Source: Candidatus Cloacimonadota bacterium | GTDB taxonomy: Bacteria > Cloacimonadota > Cloacimonadia > Cloacimonadales > TCS61 | Direction of reading: 5' to 3' | DNA: 7,993 nt | Assembly: GCA_023133395.1 (NCBI GenBank) | Contig: JAGLWO010000572.1 | Location: 1-7,993, forward strand | In this document: in pieces, positions 5,331-7,993 of the stretch | Position numbering within the stretch: position 1 is the stretch's first letter | Layout of the letters: each line of letters starts with the position of its first letter | The notes under the pieces: generated by a model | Seen by the model: the letters and a program-made list of their open reading frames with translations, nothing else | What the model was told of the DNA's origin: nothing | Databases searched by the model: none | Translations under genes and position numbers: made by a program

Positions 5331-7993
5331 TTACTTTAACAAAATCATCTTCCTAATCTCTGTAAAACTCTCCGTCTGTAATTTATAAAAATACACTCCG
5401 GAAGATTGATTTTCGGCATTCCATGAATAATTATGTATACCATCATTGAACCTTTGAGACTCGATAATTTGCCCTTTCAAATTGAATATTGAAAGAACTC
5501 CCATTTCATTTTCTTTAATGTCAAATTGGATGTTGGTTAACGGATTAAATGGATTGGGATGATTCTGAAAGAGTTTCGTAATTACAGGGATCAAAACTTC
5601 CCCTGAACCAGACACATCATTCACAGTAACATTCCATAAGAAGTTCAGTTCATCTCTTGTGCCAAAATTATCCGTAACAAAAAGAGTTACTTCATATTCT
5701 CCTGCTGAGTTTTCATCAGTAATAAAATCGAATGAGTTCGTTGTAGAGACTTCAACTCCTTCAACCTGCCAACTATATTCAAGGTTGTTTCCATCCGGGT
5801 CATAAGCATCGATGGAGAAATTGATAACATCTCCCTCATCGATAGTGATATCTCCCTCAGGAGGAATGAGTTCATTCACAACGATCGGCTGGTCAACATC
5901 ATCCACAGTAACATCCCAGGAATAGTTCAATGTGTTTCTGGAAACACTGGAAATCCTGCGAGTTCCAAAGTTATCTGTCACTTCCAGTGTTACCACATAT
6001 TCTCCTGCAGATGTGTAATCGGTTTCGAAGATGTAGGTGCTGTCTGTGGAAACCTCAACTCCGTCAAGTTGCCAACTGAATTCCAGAGGATTTCCATCAG
6101 GGTCATATCCACTGAAATAAAAATCTATCGTATCCATTTCATCGATGGTTACTGGTCCCGGTGTGGGTTGAATGTCATTCACAACAATTTCCTGATCAAC
6201 ATCATTAACGGTTACATTCCATTCATAATACAAAGAATTATCAGTGAAATTATCGGTCACATCCAGAGTTACAAGATATAAACCTGCTGAGGTATAATCT
6301 GTCGTGAAATCATATGTACTTACAGTAGATTCTTCTACTCCATCTAATTTCCAACTATATTCCAGAGGATTACCATCAGGGTCATAAGCATCGATAAAGA
6401 AGTTTATGGTTTCGGTTTCATCGATGGTTACAGGTCCCGGTGGGGGTTGAATATCGTTTACTACAATTTCCTGGTCTACATCGTTTACTGTAACGTTCCA
6501 TTCATAATAAATCGAATTATCAGTGAAATTATCGGTCACATCCAGAGTCACAAGATACAAACCTGCTGATGTGTAATCTGTTATGAAATCATAAGTACTT
6601 ATTGTGGAGACTTCATTTCCATCTAATTTCCAACTGTATTCAAGCGGATTACCATCCGGGTCATAAGCATCTATAAAGAAGTTGATTGTCTCCATTTCAT
6701 CTATGGTCACTGGTCCCGGTGCAGGTTGAATATCAGTTACCACTATCTCCTGGTCAACATCGTTGACCGTTACATTCCACTCATAATACAAAGAATTATC
6801 ACTGAAATTATCGGTTACATCCAGAGATACAAGATACAAACCTGCTGATGTGTAATCCGTTATGAAATTATATGTACTTACAGTAGATTCTTCTACTCCA
6901 TCTAATTTCCAACTGTACTCTAATGGATTACCATCAGGATCATATGCATCTATAAAGAAGTTGATAGTTTCAGTTTCATTAATTGTTACAGGTCCCGGTG
7001 GAGGTTGGATATTATTCACTACAATATTCTGATCTACATCGTTTACGGTAACGTTCCATTCATAATAAATCGAATTATCAGTGAAATTATCAGTAACATC
7101 CAGAGTTACAAGATACAAACCTGCCGAAGTATAATCTGTTATGAAATCATAAGTACTTATTGTGGAGACTTCTACACCATCGAGTTTCCAACTATACTCT
7201 AGTGGATTCCCATCGGGATCATAAGCATCAATAAAGAAGTTGATAGTTTCAGTTTCATTAATTGTTACGGGTCCCGGTGGAGGTTGGATATTATTCACTA
7301 CAATTGGTTGATCTACATCGTTTACGGTTACATTCCATTCATAATACAAAGAATTATCACTGAAATTATCGGTCACATCCAGAGTTACAAGATATAAACC
7401 TGCTGAGGTATAATCTGTCGTGAAATCATATGTACTTACAGTAGATTCTTCCACTCCATCTAATTTCCAACTGTATTCAAGCGGATTACCATCCGGGTCA
7501 TAAGCATCTATAAAGAAGTTGATAGTCTCAGTTTCATCGATAGTAATCGGTCCCGGTGGAGGTTGGATATTATTCACTACAATATTCTGATCTACATCGT
7601 TGACCGTTACATTCCACTCATAATACAAAGAATTATCACTGAAATTATCGGTCACATCCAGAGTTACAAGATATAAACCTGCTGAGGTATAATCTGTCGT
7701 GAAATCATAAGCACTGGATGTAGATTCTTCCACTCCATCTAATTTCCAACTGTATTCAAGCGGATTACCATCCGGGTCATAAGCATCTATAAAGAAGTTG
7801 ATTGTCTCCATTTCATCTATGGTCACTGGTCCCGGTGTGGGTTGAATATCAGTTACCACTATCTCTTGGTCAACATCGTTGACCGTTACATTCCACTCAT
7901 AATAAATCGAATTATCAGTGAAATTATCGGTCACATCCAAAGTCACAAGATACAAACCTGCTGATGTGTAATCTGTCGTGAAATCATATGTAC
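5331..7993 (-). CDS. Large PKD-like repeat surface protein with T9SS sorting tail (5' part missing)
   Basis: The frame is open from the right edge to TAA at 5331-5333, giving 886 visible residues. An apparent start at 7955 is only a TTG codon inside a repeat; the twelve codons before it encode TYDFTTDYTSAG, exactly continuing the repeat, so the true start lies outside. The protein is a chain of PKD/Ig-like beta-sandwich repeats: part of one, six complete 93-residue copies (YDPDGNPLEYSWKLDG, YTSAGLYLVTLDVTDNF, YYEWNVTVNDVDQ), a 101-residue hybrid copy and a last variant copy. A short SGSGEVLIP linker follows, then the sorting domain (HPNPFNP, NLKGQ, SSGVYFYKL, KMILLK) in the last 80 or so residues. 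The visible part has no cysteine and is rich in Asp, Thr and Val, and the Asp-rich YDPDGN loops might bind Ca2+ (inference). It is probably an extended surface stalk or adhesin; the functional head, if any, is off the window. Confidence 0.9.
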   Translation of the reverse strand, partial: TYDFTTDYTSAGLYLVTLDVTDNFTDNSIYYEWNVTVNDVDQEIVVTDIQPTPGPVTIDEMETINFFIDAYDPDGNPLEYSWKLDGVEESTSSAYDFTTDYTSAGLYLVTLDVTDNFSDNSLYYEWNVTVNDVDQNIVVNNIQPPPGPITIDETETINFFIDAYDPDGNPLEYSWKLDGVEESTVSTYDFTTDYTSAGLYLVTLDVTDNFSDNSLYYEWNVTVNDVDQPIVVNNIQPPPGPVTINETETINFFIDAYDPDGNPLEYSWKLDGVEVSTISTYDFITDYTSAGLYLVTLDVTDNFTDNSIYYEWNVTVNDVDQNIVVNNIQPPPGPVTINETETINFFIDAYDPDGNPLEYSWKLDGVEESTVSTYNFITDYTSAGLYLVSLDVTDNFSDNSLYYEWNVTVNDVDQEIVVTDIQPAPGPVTIDEMETINFFIDAYDPDGNPLEYSWKLDGNEVSTISTYDFITDYTSAGLYLVTLDVTDNFTDNSIYYEWNVTVNDVDQEIVVNDIQPPPGPVTIDETETINFFIDAYDPDGNPLEYSWKLDGVEESTVSTYDFTTDYTSAGLYLVTLDVTDNFTDNSLYYEWNVTVNDVDQEIVVNDIQPTPGPVTIDEMDTIDFYFSGYDPDGNPLEFSWQLDGVEVSTDSTYIFETDYTSAGEYVVTLEVTDNFGTRRISSVSRNTLNYSWDVTVDDVDQPIVVNELIPPEGDITIDEGDVINFSIDAYDPDGNNLEYSWQVEGVEVSTTNSFDFITDENSAGEYEVTLFVTDNFGTRDELNFLWNVTVNDVSGSGEVLIPVITKLFQNHPNPFNPLTNIQFDIKENEMGVLSIFNLKGQIIESQRFNDGIHNYSWNAENQSSGVYFYKLQTESFTEIRKMILLK
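5892..6194 (-). repeat. Hybrid 303-bp PKD-like repeat
   Basis: The first part of this 101-residue unit (IQPTPGPVTIDEMDT) matches the 93-residue units upstream. From the YDPDGNPLEF block onward it matches the 710-aa protein's repeat at residues 452-525, including the extra eight-residue insertion around NTLNYSW. The junction is at about 6107, where DNA identity to 3617 stops. Confidence 0.8.
6195..7868 (-). repeat. Six tandem 279-bp repeats encoding 93-residue PKD-like domains
   Basis: Exact 279-bp period: Q codons of the VDQ motif sit at 6192, 6471, 6750, 7029, 7308, 7587 and 7866 (low coordinate). Units are 6195-6473, 6474-6752, 6753-7031, 7032-7310, 7311-7589 and 7590-7868, with a cut unit at 7869-7993. 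They are strongly similar at DNA level, differing mostly at silent and a few linked positions (EEST or EVST, SDNSL or TDNSI, PPP, PTP or PAP before GP). Confidence 0.93.

Noticed and set aside
7005..7202. 65-codon plus-strand ORF in the repeat array
   Set aside because: Antisense shadow of the 279-bp repeats with no start signal.
6195..7868. Regular direct repeats as a possible CRISPR array
   Set aside because: The 279-bp units are contiguous with no unique spacers and encode an in-frame protein repeat.
7953..7955. Apparent start codon of the large PKD gene
   Set aside because: It is a TTG (Leu) within a repeat unit; the frame continues to the window edge with perfect repeat sequence, so the gene begins outside.

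Overview
This is an AT-rich window with four genes, all on the minus strand (transcribed right to left). Each visible 3' end encodes a C-terminal type A sorting domain of the type IX secretion system (T9SS): an NPFNP motif, a short FlgD-like Ig fold and a basic tip ending KMILLK. This tail, together with beta-helix, choice-of-anchor Q and PKD-type repeats, points to the Fibrobacterota-Chlorobiota-Bacteroidota (FCB) group. Candidatus Cloacimonadota is my best guess, but this is inference from style; no marker gene is present.

Layout, in transcription order. (1) 5331-7993: 3' part of a large surface protein made of 93-residue PKD/Ig-like repeats (279 bp each, six complete head-to-tail copies plus a cut one), then two variant repeats and the sorting tail. 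Its start lies beyond the right edge. (2) 4974-5330: a 357-bp gap rich in inverted repeats, with a doubtful 36-codon ORF. (3) 2841-4973: a complete 710-aa secreted protein with signal peptide, beta-helix, choice-of-anchor Q-like segment, PKD domain, two PKD-like repeats and sorting tail, followed at once by a strong intrinsic terminator. (4) 1401-2636: a complete 411-aa secreted endonuclease/exonuclease/phosphatase (EEP) family protein with all the expected active-site motifs and the same tail. (5) 1-1291: 5' part of a paralogue of the 710-aa protein with an enlarged beta-helix of ten rungs, running off the left edge.

The genes appear to be a cluster of exported, surface-attached proteins: adhesin or scaffold-like repeat proteins plus one surface nuclease or phosphodiesterase. 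The window is notable for DNA-level mosaicism. The sorting-tail DNA is almost identical between otherwise unrelated genes, the last 777 bp of the two PKD genes align without a gap but with patchy divergence, and one repeat is a hybrid of two types. This suggests ongoing recombination or gene conversion among paralogous surface genes. I found no tRNA, rRNA, CRISPR array, transposase or phage gene. I cannot claim a wholly new system; the most unusual items are the cassette-like mosaicism, the cysteine ladder in the beta-helices and the structured intergenic elements.
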